DNA of 64,000 nucleotides from Streptomyces megasporus. Lineage in GTDB: Bacteria > Actinomycetota > Actinomycetes > Streptomycetales > Streptomycetaceae. The stretch is taken from assembly GCF_000718985.1 (NCBI RefSeq), contig NZ_JODL01000044.1, positions 3,570-67,569 of the forward strand, given 5' to 3'. A model generated the notes under the pieces. It made no database searches, was not told where the DNA came from, and saw only the letters and a program-made list of their open reading frames with translations. Of this stretch, positions 42,257 through 50,952 are shown piece by piece. How positions within the stretch are numbered: position 1 is the first letter of the stretch; every line of letters starts with the position of its first letter. A program made the position numbers and the translations under genes.

Positions 42257-44316
42257 TCAGGAGGCCGTGGCGCGGAAGCGGCGCAGCCGCAGGCTGTTGC
42301 CGACCACGAAGACGGAGGAGAACGCCATCGCGATACCGGCGATCATCGGGTTGAGCAGGCCGGCGGCGGCCAGCGGCAGGGCGGCCACGTTGTAGCCGAA
42401 GGCCCAGAACAGGTTGCCCTTGATGGTGCCCAGGGTGCGGCGGGAGAGCCTGATCGCGTCGGCCGCGACGCGCAGGTCGCCCCGGACGAGGGTGAGGTCG
42501 CCGGCCTCGATGGCGGCGTCGGTGCCGGTGCCCATCGCCAGGCCCAGGTCGGCGGCGGCCAGGGCGGCGGCGTCGTTGACGCCGTCGCCGACCATCGCCA
42601 CGGTGCGGCCCTCGCCCTGCAGGCGCCGGACGACGTCGACCTTGTCCTCGGGCATGACCTCGGCGATCACCTCGTCGATGCCGACCTCGGCGGCGACGGC
42701 CTCGGCCACGGCCCGGTTGTCGCCGGTGAGCAGCACCGGAGTGAGCCCGAGGGCGCGCAGCCGGGTGACGGCCTCGGCGCTGGTGGGCTTGATCGCGTCG
42801 GCGACCTCCAGGACCGCCCGGGCCTGCCCGTCCCAGGCCACGGCGATCGCGGTGCGTCCCTTGGTCTCCGCCTCGCGCTTGGCGGCATCCAGTTCGCCGG
42901 GCAGGTCGATGGCCCACTCGGCGAGCAGCTTGGTCCGACCCGCCAGGACGGCGTGGCCGTCGACGACGCCCTGGACGCCCAGCCCGGGCACGTTCGCGAA
43001 GTCCTCGGGGGCGGGCAGGGCGCCGATCCGCTCGGCGGCTCCGGCGGCCACCGCTTGGGCGATGGGGTGTTCGGAGGCGTGCTCCAGGGCGCCCGCCAGC
43101 CGCAGCACCGTCTCCTCGTCCTCGCCCTCGGCGGTGTGGACGGCCAGCAGGGTCATCTTCCCGGTGGTGACGGTGCCGGTCTTGTCCAGCACGACGGTGT
43201 CCACGCGGCGGGTGGACTCCAGCACCTCGGGGCCCTTGATGAGGATGCCGAGCTGGGCGCCGCGGCCGGTGCCGACCAGCAGGGCGGTGGGGGTGGCCAG
43301 GCCCCCAACTGGGTGTCCGCGCCGACCCGGGTGGCCTCCACCACCAGCCGCCCGCCGGCGTTGACGGTGGCGCCGGTGACCGTGTCGCCGACGGCGACCT
43401 CCACGGGAACCGACTCGCCGGTGACCATGGAGGCATCCACCGCGGAGGAACCCTCGACGACGGTGCCGTCGGTGGCGATCTTCTCGCCGGGGCGGACCAC
43501 GAACCGGTCACCGACCCGCAGCTCTCCGACCGGGACGCGGACCTCGCGTCCGTCCCGCAGCAGCGTGACGTCCTTGGCGCCCAGCTCCAGCAGGGCCCGC
43601 AGGGCGGCGCCGGCGCGGCGCTTGGAGCGGGCCTCGAAGTAGCGGCCGGCCAGGATGGCCGCGGTGACGCCGGCGGCGACCTCCAGATAGATGTTGCCGG
43701 TGCCGTCGGTCCGGGAGACCGTGAGCTCGAACGGGTGGGTCATGCCCGGCGTCCCGGCGTGGCCGAAGAACAGCGCCCACAGCGACCACAGGAAAGCGGC
43801 CGAGGTGCCCAGCGAGATCAGGGTGTCCATGGTGGCCGCGCCGTGCCGGGCGTTGGTGAACGCGGCCTTGTGGAACGGCCAGGCGGCGTAGGTGACGACC
43901 GGACCGGCCAGGGCGAGGGACAACCACTGCCAGTAGGTGAACTGCAGAGGCGGAATCATCGCCATGGCGATCACCGGCACGGCCAGCACCACGGCGGTGA
44001 TCAGGCGCTGCCGCAGCGGTGCGAGCTCGTCGGGCCCGGGCCCGGCCTGCGGCCCCTCGTCGGCCGCCGGGGGCTCGACGACGGCAGGCGCGGACACGGC
44101 CGCGGTGTACCCGGTCTTCTCCACCGTCGCGATCAGGTCCGCCACCGACACCTCGCCGGTGACGGTGACCTTGGCCTTCTCGGTGGCGTAGTTGACCGTG
44201 CCCTCGACGCCGTCCATGCGGTTGAACTTCTTCTCGACGCGGGCCGCGCACGAGGCGCAGGTCATCCCGCCGATGGTGAGTTCGACTTCGGTCGCGTTGC
44301 CGGTCGCGGTGGTCAT
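42257..44316 (-). pseudogene. copA: CopA-type Cu(I) P1B ATPase with the CPC region deleted
   Basis: The first part (ATG at 44316) has an HMA domain (GMTCASC, residues 17-23), helices, TGES and ends at GADTQLG; the frame then fails. The second part resumes one base off at [19 protein letters not shown] and continues with [18 protein letters not shown] and GDGVNDAA to the stop at 42257. Between QL and GLATP, CopA proteins have about 70 residues including the membrane segments with CPC; all are absent. A deletion of roughly 200 bp with frameshift is the simplest cause. It cannot transport copper. Downstream of copZ and its CsoR-type operator. Confidence 0.88.
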
Positions 44317-44392
44317 CGCTGCTCCTGGGTTGGGGATGCGGTGCGAACGCCGCGCACGGGGCCGCCCGCCGGGTGGCCCCGTGCGCGTCGGG

Positions 44393-44692
44393 TCAGTGGC
44401 GCGCGGGCACGCTGTCGGCGCGGCCGGTCAGCTCGTATCCGGCCTCGTCCACCGCCGCGCGGACGAGGGCGTCGTCCGGCTCGCCCCGGGATGTCACGGT
44501 GACCAGTCCGGTGGCGACGTCGACCCGGACGCCGGTCACCCCCTCCAGAGCGGACAGGGCCGATCCGACGGCCTGCTCGCAGTGGCCGCAGGTCATGCCG
44601 GAGACCGCGTACACGGTGGTGGCGCCGGTGACCGACGCGGCCTCGGTGGTCCGGCCGGTGGAACAGGTGCCCTCAGGGCTGCAGCACGACAT
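44393..44692 (-). CDS. copZ: Copper chaperone CopZ-like, HMA domain
   Basis: The 99-residue protein starts [10 protein letters not shown], an extra Cys patch, followed by a ferredoxin-like HMA domain with GMTCGHC (residues 32-38; Cys 35 and 38) and the usual [17 protein letters not shown]. It carries Cu(I) to CopA-type ATPases and to CsoR. Start chosen at the ATG behind GGGGGGACCACC. A CsoR-type dyad lies 23 nt upstream. Confidence 0.9.
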   Translation of the reverse strand: MSCCSPEGTCSTGRTTEAASVTGATTVYAVSGMTCGHCEQAVGSALSALEGVTGVRVDVATGLVTVTSRGEPDDALVRAAVDEAGYELTGRADSVPARH

Positions 44693-44714
44693 GGTGGTCC
44701 CCCCGATCACTAGA

Positions 44715-44729
44715 TACCCCAGGGGGGTA
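44715..44729. promoter_or_regulatory. CsoR-type copper operator before copZ-copA
   Basis: TACCCC-AGG-GGGGTA, the same 6-3-6 arms as at 24487-24501. A further half-site TATACCCCCC at about 44745 may be the -10 region or a second CsoR contact. Supports copper-induced expression of copZ. Confidence 0.8.
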
Positions 44730-44759
44730 CTCCCGGAGTTCATGTATACCCCCCACCCG

Positions 44760-45992
44760 TATTCGAGGCAAGTCTCGGTGGCCGCGCCGGGGCGCACCGG
44801 CTCCTCGCCACCGGCCCTGGGAGCCGGCACCCAGGGACGAGAGCCCGGATACCGGCGGCGAGGAAGAGGCCGGGGTACAGCCCGGCAACAACCGTCACTT
44901 CGCGGCGCCGGCAGCACTCCCGGCCGGAGACAGCGCCTCGAAGTGGCGGCCGAGCGCGTCCGCGTACGAGGCCTCCGTCAGGTCCCCGCCCGACACCCAC
45001 ACACAGGCATCCGCCCCCCCACGGATCCTCCGGACGAGGCAGCCCTCCGACCAGCCGCCCCGCCTCCGTGACCAGACCCTGACCGTCCGCCCGGCTTCCC
45101 GCGGTCGACGACGATCGTCTCCGGACCCTCCTCACACGTGTGAGGGTGGTTCCCGGAAGAGCTTCACCGCGCGGTTGGACACCATCTCCTTCGCACACAG
45201 GTGGGGCGACTCCTGCGCGGCCTGTCCCACTCCACCCCCGGACGGCTTCTGCCCAAGAGCGGGGTGCCCATTGGCACGAGGGCTTGCAAAGCGACAACGC
45301 GCAGGAACCAAGCAATCGGTTCCTCGCCTGCCTTACCCAAGAACACGCAGGCCAGGAGATCTTCGTATAGCAACTCGCGTCCCAGCGCGCTGCGCTATCT
45401 CGTCGACTGTCACCGTCATCCCGCAGCCGATGCCACCATTCACCCTCTCCACCTGGGAGAACGTGGACATTGAAATGCGCGGCAGGGATGACACCGAAGC
45501 GCGAGTTAGCAAACCCGGATCACGGACGGCCATCAGGCGCGTCCGCGTCGGGGCGGCACCAGCCGACCACCGTCTTCTCCGCGGACTCGCTCGGCCACCT
45601 TCCCGCGCAAGCGGAGCCGAACTCGTCTGCGAAGGACTGCGACCCGGTCGCGGTCGGAGTAGAGGACGCGGCGCAAGAGCGCGCACAGCAGCAGGCCTCG
45701 CCCGCCGCCGGTTGGGCCGCGATCGGCGGCCACGTCGTCCTGGACGTCCTGGCATGGCGCACCGCCCCGGCCACCGGCGTGCCGCGCCCCGAGCAGGCCC
45801 TCACCACAGACGTCGACGAGTGCTTCGATCCGCGGACGCGCGGCCGGCGTGTCTGGATCTCCCCTGTCCACCGCACCGTCGGCTGGAGCGACCTGGTCCG
45901 GCCGCGGCTCCTGCCGGCGCACCGACCGCCTCGCCCGCCCGCCGCTTTGGGAGGCCTGTCGCCGGCGAGGTGAGCGGTACCGCCTGTGGTGG
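44760..45992. other. Gene-poor stretch with one coding-like tail
   Basis: On the minus strand a frame ending at 44895 reads CLVRRIRGGADACVWVSGGD and SYADALGRHFEALSP, plausible as the end of a lost gene, unrecognised. The plus strand at 45640-45973 has a moderately coding-like frame (VVLDVLAWRTAPATGV) with no domain. The 16-bp palindrome at 45130 is the only clear signal. Confidence 0.45.
45130..45145. promoter_or_regulatory. 16-bp perfect palindrome
   Basis: CCTCACACGTGTGAGG is self-complementary over 16 bp, with no spacer, in a stretch without genes. It could be a regulator binding site left from a lost promoter. No partner gene is evident. Confidence 0.35.
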
Positions 45993-46722
45993 TCAGCTTC
46001 TCTTCCAGCGGAAGAAGAGCTGCTCTCCGGGGCCGGCTCCCAGGCCGATCGGGCGGCCGGTGAGCACGAAGCCGACGTCGGTGGTCCGGCCGGGCTGAAG
46101 CGCGGTGAAGCCCGGCCGGGCGTAGAACGGCCCCAGCGCGCGGTCGATCTCGAACTGCCCGTACAGCAGCATGAAGTCCAGGTGCCCGTACACCTGGACG
46201 CAGCGCGCGCAGGGCCGCTCCGAGTCCCTGGCCCCGGGCCTCCTCGGCGACCGCGACAGCTTTGAGCTTGGCGTAGGCCAGCATCGCCGGCAGGGCGTGT
46301 TGGTCGTGGCCGGCGTGCCTGACGGTCGGCACCACGGTGCCGGGCGGGAGCGCGAGCTGCGCGCCCACCGTCTCGCCGTCCTTCCTCTCGGCGACCCGGG
46401 GAAGAGCCAGCGCCAGAGCGGCCTGCTGCGGCCTCCCCTCGGCGGCGGCGCGCGCCGGCGGCTCGAGCAGGGCCCGGTCCTCGCCCTGGGAGAGCGCGTC
46501 GGCCGGCCATGTTCCGCAGCGGCCGGTCGCCACGGCCTCCGGGTAGGCCTGCTCGAGGTCGGTTGTGGCCGCCGCGAGGAGGTCGCCGAACCGGTCGCCG
46601 TCCTGGGGGCGGGCCAGGCGGATGCGGGTGGCGCCGGGCCCGGACAAGCTGTCGAGGGGCCTCCGCCGGGTCGGCCGCACCGGGGGCTGTGAGCGCCTCT
46701 TCTTGACCTCGCCCGGGAGCAC
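45993..46722 (-). pseudogene. GNAT-family acetyltransferase, frameshifted
   Basis: From a GTG at 46720-46722 the frame gives IRLARPQDGDRFGDLLAAAT, LAYAKLKAVAVAEEARGQGL and GAALRA, the acetyl-CoA binding region (V-A-x-x-x-R-G-Q-G-L-G). Near 46207 one base is gained or lost and the C-terminus continues in another frame: CVQVYGHLDFMLLYGQFEID, FYARPGFTALQPG and LFFRWKRS to the stop at 45993. Substrate unknown. Confidence 0.72.
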
Positions 46723-46729
46723 ACCACGG

Positions 46730-48060
46730 TGGCCGGCCGCCACGCCTCGGTCGCGGCGGGTCTGGAGCCGGTTCGCGGGGAGGCCCGCCGTGGGGCGGGT
46801 CCGGGGGCGTGGTCGCTGTCCGGTTCCGGGGTGTGCTGTGGGTGGCCGTGATTCGCGAGGTGCGGGACCTGTTTCGCTCTCGGCTCCGCCCCTGAAGGGC
46901 GCGCGAAGCGCGGCCTTGCCCTGCGCCTCCCCCGCCTCCGGGCACAGCCCAGGGTGCTCCGCGCCCCCTGCCCTCCGGGGGCCCGGAGCCGGTGGAGGCG
47001 GTGACCCCCCCAGCGAGCAGGACAGAGATTCCCTCAAAGGGGTTCTGCCTGCTCACTGGGAGGGGGTCTGCTCTCGGGGTACCTCCGGTACGCCCATCAC
47101 CGTACGGAACGCTCAGACCGGGCTGCGGGTATTACTCGCCTGCCCCGGGACCGGGATGTGCAGACGGCTCCGGGAGGGGTGCGGCTCCGGGCGTTCCGCA
47201 CGCCCGCCGGCTCGGGTCCGCCTTGATCCGCCGCACGGGATTGCTCCCGGGGCAAGGCCGGCCTGGTCCGCCTGCTCGATTCGCCCTTTGGCGTCCACAG
47301 CGTCGTCCTGCCCGATCGTCGGCTCGGGAAGCGCCTCTGCCTCTCTACCGCCCGGTGGCTTTGGCCGGGGTCGGTCTTGGTAACGCGGACCGTTCTCAAC
47401 CGCGGGCATGGTCCGGACTCCCCAGCTCGCCAGGCGTGGGGCCTCGGGCCGGTTTCCGGGGTCCGGTCTCCCCTGGGCATGTCGCGTACCCCCGCCCGCC
47501 ACGGCGGGACGCGTCCTGCTGCACCCGTGGGTGTGCGGGCGGGACGGCGGTCCCCGGGCGAGGTGGGTCGAGACGACGGCGGGACGCTCGTGCCGGGTCG
47601 GCACTGATATGCCGCAGATCGGCGCACGGGTGCCGCGATCGTGGCGTCTTGCTCCGATGGCGAAGTCTCCTATGGCTTTGGGCGAGACGTGATTTTTGGC
47701 CCTCCGGCGGTCACCGGAAGGCCGGTGGTGAAGTGGAGGCCGACGGCCATCGGTCTCCCTGCGAGCTCCCGGCCAGGAGCTCGCATTGGTTCGTCCTCCG
47801 CCCCCGCGAGAAGCGGGGGGTTTCCGTTGTCGCCACGGGCTGCGGTCTTTCGCCCCGGTGAAAGAACGGTCTGACATGGCGGTTGTGTTCGCGACCTTCC
47901 TCGGCGGAGTCGCCCGCGGTCGGGTCGCGCTCGCTGCGGCCGGACACCGTGTACGTGGTGCCTTTCCCTTGTTCCGGTTGTTGCGGACCGCCTCCGCGCG
48001 CTGCCGGGAGGGCCGGTTGCCGTAGGGCGGCCGGCCCGAGCCTTGGAGGAGCGGGAGTTT
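46730..48060. other. 1.3-kb stretch without a recognisable gene, with strong hairpins
   Basis: No frame on either strand shows a domain. Two structured zones stand out: an imperfect long stem at 47005-47066 (CAGCGAGCAGG and CCTGCTCACTGG arms) and tandem hairpins at 47761-47784 (GCGAGCTCC/GGAGCTCGC) and 47801-47819 (CCCCCGC-GAGAA-GCGGGGG followed by TTT). These could be mobile-element ends, a structured RNA or terminators of lost genes. Confidence 0.4.
47761..47823. other. Tandem hairpins, possible structured RNA or terminator
   Basis: A 9-bp perfect stem (GCGAGCTCC-CGGCCA-GGAGCTCGC) is followed 16 nt later by CCCCCGC-GAGAA-GCGGGGG and TTT on the plus strand. The second is terminator-like rightward. 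Read leftward, the pair starts a series of GC stems down to about 47700. No gene ends here. Confidence 0.4.
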
Positions 48061-48068
48061 CCAGGTGT

Positions 48069-48104
48069 CGGTGGCCGCACCCGGTGCACCGGGTGCGGCC
48101 ACCG
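48069..48104 (-). terminator. Hairpin terminator after the SH3-like gene
   Basis: CGGTGGCCGCACCCGG-TGCA-CCGGGTGCGGCCACCG, a perfect 16-bp stem with a 4-nt loop, 44 nt beyond the stop of the minus-strand gene. Confidence 0.85.
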
Positions 48105-48147
48105 GCCTCACGGAAGCCGTTTCATGCGGCTTTGTGGGCTTGCGCCA

Positions 48148-48522
48148 TCATTTGTGGCAGCTGTAGTCCTCGGGAATGCAGGTGCGCACATGCTTCCGGA
48201 TGTAGCTGCTGCTGACCCATCCGTACTTTCCGCTGTTGGCACCGCTGGTGACCTTCAGGTAGCTCCAGGAGCCGGACTTGGCGGTGCAGTACACGCGGAC
48301 GTCGGTGGACCGGTAGAGCAGCCCCTTGGAGGTGTACCCGGTGCTCGGGCCGCTGCGGAGGTGGACGGCTGACGCGGTCGTGTACCCGTTGTAGTCGGTC
48401 ACGTTCTTCGTGCAGGCCGAGCTGCCGACGGCGGCGGCGGACGGCGCCATGGCGACGGCGCCGCCGGTGAGCAGGGCCAGGGTGGCGGCGCCGGTGGCGA
48501 TCCGGCGCGTGAGGTTACGCAT
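48148..48522 (-). CDS. Secreted SH3-like domain protein
   Basis: ATG six bases after GGAGAC. The 124-residue product has a Sec signal peptide (ATLALLTGGAVAMAPSAAA) and one bacterial SH3-like domain: AVHLRSGPSTGYTSKGLLYR, VYCTAKSGSWSYLKV, GKYGWVSSSYI. Four Cys in the mature part could pair. Such proteins bind cell wall or are small secreted factors of Streptomyces. Its 5' leader is repeated upstream at 48751-48808. Confidence 0.88.
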   Translation of the reverse strand: MRNLTRRIATGAATLALLTGGAVAMAPSAAAVGSSACTKNVTDYNGYTTASAVHLRSGPSTGYTSKGLLYRSTDVRVYCTAKSGSWSYLKVTSGANSGKYGWVSSSYIRKHVRTCIPEDYSCHK

Positions 48523-48542
48523 GTGGTTGTCTCCGTCTGGTG

Positions 48543-48600
48543 TGGATGGATGCCCGGGGTGGCCGGCTGTGGTTGGCGACCTGGACGGCCCGTCCCCGGT
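48543..48600 (-). repeat. Direct repeat copy 1 (leader of the SH3-like gene)
   Basis: About 58 bp beginning TGGATGGATGCCCGGGG and containing TGGCGACCTGGACGGCC. It recurs at 48751-48808 with few differences. In both copies GTCTCCGTCT (the Shine-Dalgarno side, minus strand) lies just to the left. Confidence 0.8.
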
Positions 48601-48631
48601 GGTCTGTGTTGCTGCGGCCCGTGATCCGGTG

Positions 48632-48715
48632 TCAGGAAACGGTCGGCTGCGGGAGTCGGGCGTGGCGCGGCGGTGCTCGCGGTGTCACGGTCTTGCGGGT
48701 GGCGGCTCGGTGCAT
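48632..48715 (-). CDS. 27-residue ORF behind the second leader copy
   Basis: An ATG at 48713-48715 follows GGAGAC (10 nt) of the second leader copy and encodes MHRAATRKTVTPRAPPRHAR ... to a TGA at 48632. It is basic, without a signal peptide. It could be a real tiny gene, or the stump of a deleted paralogue of the SH3-like gene. Confidence 0.3.
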   Translation of the reverse strand: MHRAATRKTVTPRAPPRHARLPQPTVS

Positions 48716-48750
48716 GGCAGGATGGGTCTCCGTCTCGTCTGCGTACGGGA

Positions 48751-48808
48751 TGGATGGATGCCCGGGGCGGCCGAACACGTTTGGCGACCTGGACGGCCGC
48801 CCCTGGTG
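48751..48808 (-). repeat. Direct repeat copy 2
   Basis: Same 58-bp unit as at 48543-48600, 208 bp to the right, in the same orientation. It sits upstream of a 27-codon ORF and just past the end of trpA. Confidence 0.8.
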
Positions 48809-48863
48809 ATCCGCGGTGACAGGGCGCCGTGACCGGGCTGCGTGCACCGGTCGGACTCGAGGG

Positions 48864-49718
48864 TCACGAGGCCGCCAGTGCGGGCGGTCGGCCGCCGGGG
48901 ACCTCGCGTAGTGTCGCGGCATAGCGGGCGGCGCGGTGGTCGAGGAGGCCGAGGTCGACCCGACCGCCGGCAGTGCGCTGCACGGCCCGGACGAAGGCGG
49001 AGCCGACGACCACGCCGTCCACCACGGGGGCGACGGCGGCGGCGAGTTCCGGGCTGGAGATGCCCATGCCGGTGCAGATCGGGGCATGGGTCAGTTGCCT
49101 TACCTGCCTGGCTCGGTGGCGGAGGTTGGCCAAGTCGAGCACACCGGTTCCGGTGGTTCCCGGTGATGCGGGCAGGTAGATCCAGTTGGTCGAGTTCGCC
49201 GCGGCGTCCGAGAGCTGCCCTTCGCCGGCCAGGAAGGTGGTGGCGATCCCGTGCCGGGCGGCGGCGGTCAGCCAGCGGGCGGCGCCGCGGCCGGAGGGAT
49301 GCAGGTCCGGCAGGATCACGCCGGCCGCTCCTGTTGCGGCGACGGCGGCGGCCATGGCTTCGGGGCCGATGGACCGGATTGGTTCCCAGTAGCTCATCAG
49401 CACCACCGGGACGCTGGTGGTCGCGGTGGTTTCTCTGAGAATTTCCATTACGACGGCCGGGGTGGTGCCGGAGGCGAGCGCGGTCCGGGTCGCTCGGGTG
49501 ATGTCCGGGCCGTCCAGTGCCGGTTTGCCGTAGGGCAGGCCGACCTCCAGCACGTCCACGTGCCAGCTCAGCGTCCGCAGCGCCTCGATGCTGCTTGAGA
49601 TGTCGGGGTATCCGGCCGGAAGGTAGCCGATCAGTGCCGCCCGTCCGGCCTTCCGTGTGCGCCGGAAGGCAGCGTCGAGCCGCGTCGTCGGGGTGATGGT
49701 GGTCGTCACTGTGGTCAC
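48864..49718 (-). CDS. Tryptophan synthase alpha-chain homologue, orphan
   Basis: The 284-residue protein is a TIM barrel with ALIGYLPAGYPD, LEVGLPYGKPALDGP, GVILPDLHPSG, FLAGEGQLSDAA and GMGISSPELA. Catalytic Glu (58) and Asp (69) of TrpA are kept, but the usual PFSDP is PYGKP. No trpB or other trp gene is present. Its start overlaps the cupin stop (ATGA). Alone, TrpA-type enzymes release indole from indole-glycerol phosphate (as Bx1/Igl in plants), so a role in specialised metabolism is possible. I left the symbol blank because the physiological role is unclear. Confidence 0.85.
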   Translation of the reverse strand: MTTVTTTITPTTRLDAAFRRTRKAGRAALIGYLPAGYPDISSSIEALRTLSWHVDVLEVGLPYGKPALDGPDITRATRTALASGTTPAVVMEILRETTATTSVPVVLMSYWEPIRSIGPEAMAAAVAATGAAGVILPDLHPSGRGAARWLTAAARHGIATTFLAGEGQLSDAAANSTNWIYLPASPGTTGTGVLDLANLRHRARQVRQLTHAPICTGMGISSPELAAAVAPVVDGVVVGSAFVRAVQRTAGGRVDLGLLDHRAARYAATLREVPGGRPPALAAS

Positions 49719-50083
49719 CGGTCCGGGAACGTGACGTACAGCAGGCAGCCGGTGGAGGAGCGCGGGGTGTGGAAGCTGCCGCGGGCCCCCTCGATGCGGG
49801 TGCCGGGGGTGTAGGAGCCGTTCTCGTCCTCCAGCAGACCGAGCAGGACGAGTACCGTCTCCGAGCTGTCGGCGTGGACGTCCTGCTCGGGGTAGCCGGC
49901 GCCCGGTTCGAAGCGGACGAACGCCTCGCGCGGCAGACGCTCACCGTTGACAGGGTCGGTCCAGGCCACGGGGTAGGCCGTGATGCCCTCGTACAGCGGG
50001 ACGGCCGGATACTCGCGCTCCAGGTCCTCGGGCGTGACGACGGTGAAACCGGCGCGTGTGGTGTCGGTTTGGGTGATGGTCAT
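49715..50083 (-). CDS. Cupin-domain protein (ChrR-like)
   Basis: ATG behind AAGGAGCACC. The 122-residue protein has the single cupin of ChrR type: FVRFEPGAGYPEQDVHADSS, ETVLVLLGLLEDENGSYTPG and GSFHTPRSSTGCLLYV, with His and Glu at plausible metal positions. It lies between an unknown gene and trpA and overlaps the latter by ATGA. It may be a small metal-dependent enzyme or a sensor. Confidence 0.8.
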   Translation of the reverse strand: MTITQTDTTRAGFTVVTPEDLEREYPAVPLYEGITAYPVAWTDPVNGERLPREAFVRFEPGAGYPEQDVHADSSETVLVLLGLLEDENGSYTPGTRIEGARGSFHTPRSSTGCLLYVTFPDR

Positions 50084-50172
50084 GGGCTGGTGCTCCTTCG
50101 TCGTACTTCGTCTTCCAATCCGTGCGCGATGCGGCGTGGCCGCGCGACAAGCGCACGGGGGCGGCATGGAGG

Positions 50173-50868
50173 TCACAGGAGGAGGTGGCCGCGGTGCTGG
50201 AGGACGTGGTCGCCCAGGCCGAGCAGTTCCTGCCGACACGGGGAGTCGATCTCACTCTCCAGCGGGCCGGTCCAGCGGGCGTACCAGGAGACGGCGCGGA
50301 CCAGGGCGTCGGCCCGGCCACGGCTGGTGACGGCGACCGGACCGTAGACCAGGCAGGCGGGCCGATCCTGGACGCTCGGGTCCGCGGGCAGCGCCCAGCC
50401 TGCGGGATCCTGGAGGTAGGGGGCGTGGAACATCGTGGCGCCAGCGGCGCGGGCGCGGCGGGCCAGGAAATGCGCGTCCTCCAGCGGCATGGGGGCGAGC
50501 TGGAGCCACAGAACGGGCGCGGGAAGCCGGGTCAGGAGGTCGGTGGTGACGACGGCGCGGGTGGTTTCCGGCAGGTAGGTGACCAGCGTGCCACCGCTGC
50601 CGTCCCACAGCGCGGAGGGACGGGTCTCGCTGAGCAGGTGACCGCGCCGGGCGACGCCGCCACAGGCGCGGGTCTCGGCCAGCAGGTGCCCGCCGCAGGT
50701 GTCATCGGCCGTCTCACCGACGGGTGGGTTCGGCTGCGCCGAGGAAGCCACGAGCGTCTGGCCGTCGCGTACCCGGTAGCCCGCCCTGCCCAGCCAAGTG
50801 GTCAGCCGGGGCAGCACGAGGGGCGTGGCCAGCACGGTCACCGGAGAAGCGAGGGCAGGCGCAGACAC
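50173..50868 (-). CDS. Conserved-looking protein of unknown function
   Basis: GTG behind AGGAGGATCGCT. The 231-residue protein has no membrane helix and no motif that I recognise. Features: TWLGRAGYRVRDGQTLVASS, GSGGTLVTYLPETTRAVVTT, LAPMPLEDAHFLARRARAAG and LLGLGDHVLQHRGHLLL at the end. It is the first gene of the operon with cupin and trpA. The direct-repeat array at 50953-51059 lies just upstream and probably controls it. Confidence 0.7.
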   Translation of the reverse strand: MSAPALASPVTVLATPLVLPRLTTWLGRAGYRVRDGQTLVASSAQPNPPVGETADDTCGGHLLAETRACGGVARRGHLLSETRPSALWDGSGGTLVTYLPETTRAVVTTDLLTRLPAPVLWLQLAPMPLEDAHFLARRARAAGATMFHAPYLQDPAGWALPADPSVQDRPACLVYGPVAVTSRGRADALVRAVSWYARWTGPLESEIDSPCRQELLGLGDHVLQHRGHLLL

Positions 50869-50952
50869 AGCGATCCTCCTGGGGATTGACGGACACCGCG
50901 CCGAGCGGTGAGGTCATCCAGGACGCTAAGGAGATCGCGCAATCCGCGCATT

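Noticed and set aside
439..46722. All frameshifts and stops as sequencing errors
   Set aside because: Several lesions are large deletions (copA, NlpC/P60), scrambled fusions (SCO1-ATPase-Lnt) or domain losses, which errors cannot explain. For the single-base cases (ICMT near 560, DUF305 G-run, GNAT near 46207, ArsR second copy) error remains possible.
46992..47861. Possible TnpB or IscB mobile-element gene in the hairpin-rich stretch
   Set aside because: None of the six frames shows RuvC, HNH or zinc-finger motifs; the products are Arg/Pro-rich noise.
48864..49718. Part of a tryptophan biosynthesis operon
   Set aside because: No trpB, trpC or trpD is present; the neighbours are a cupin and an unknown protein.
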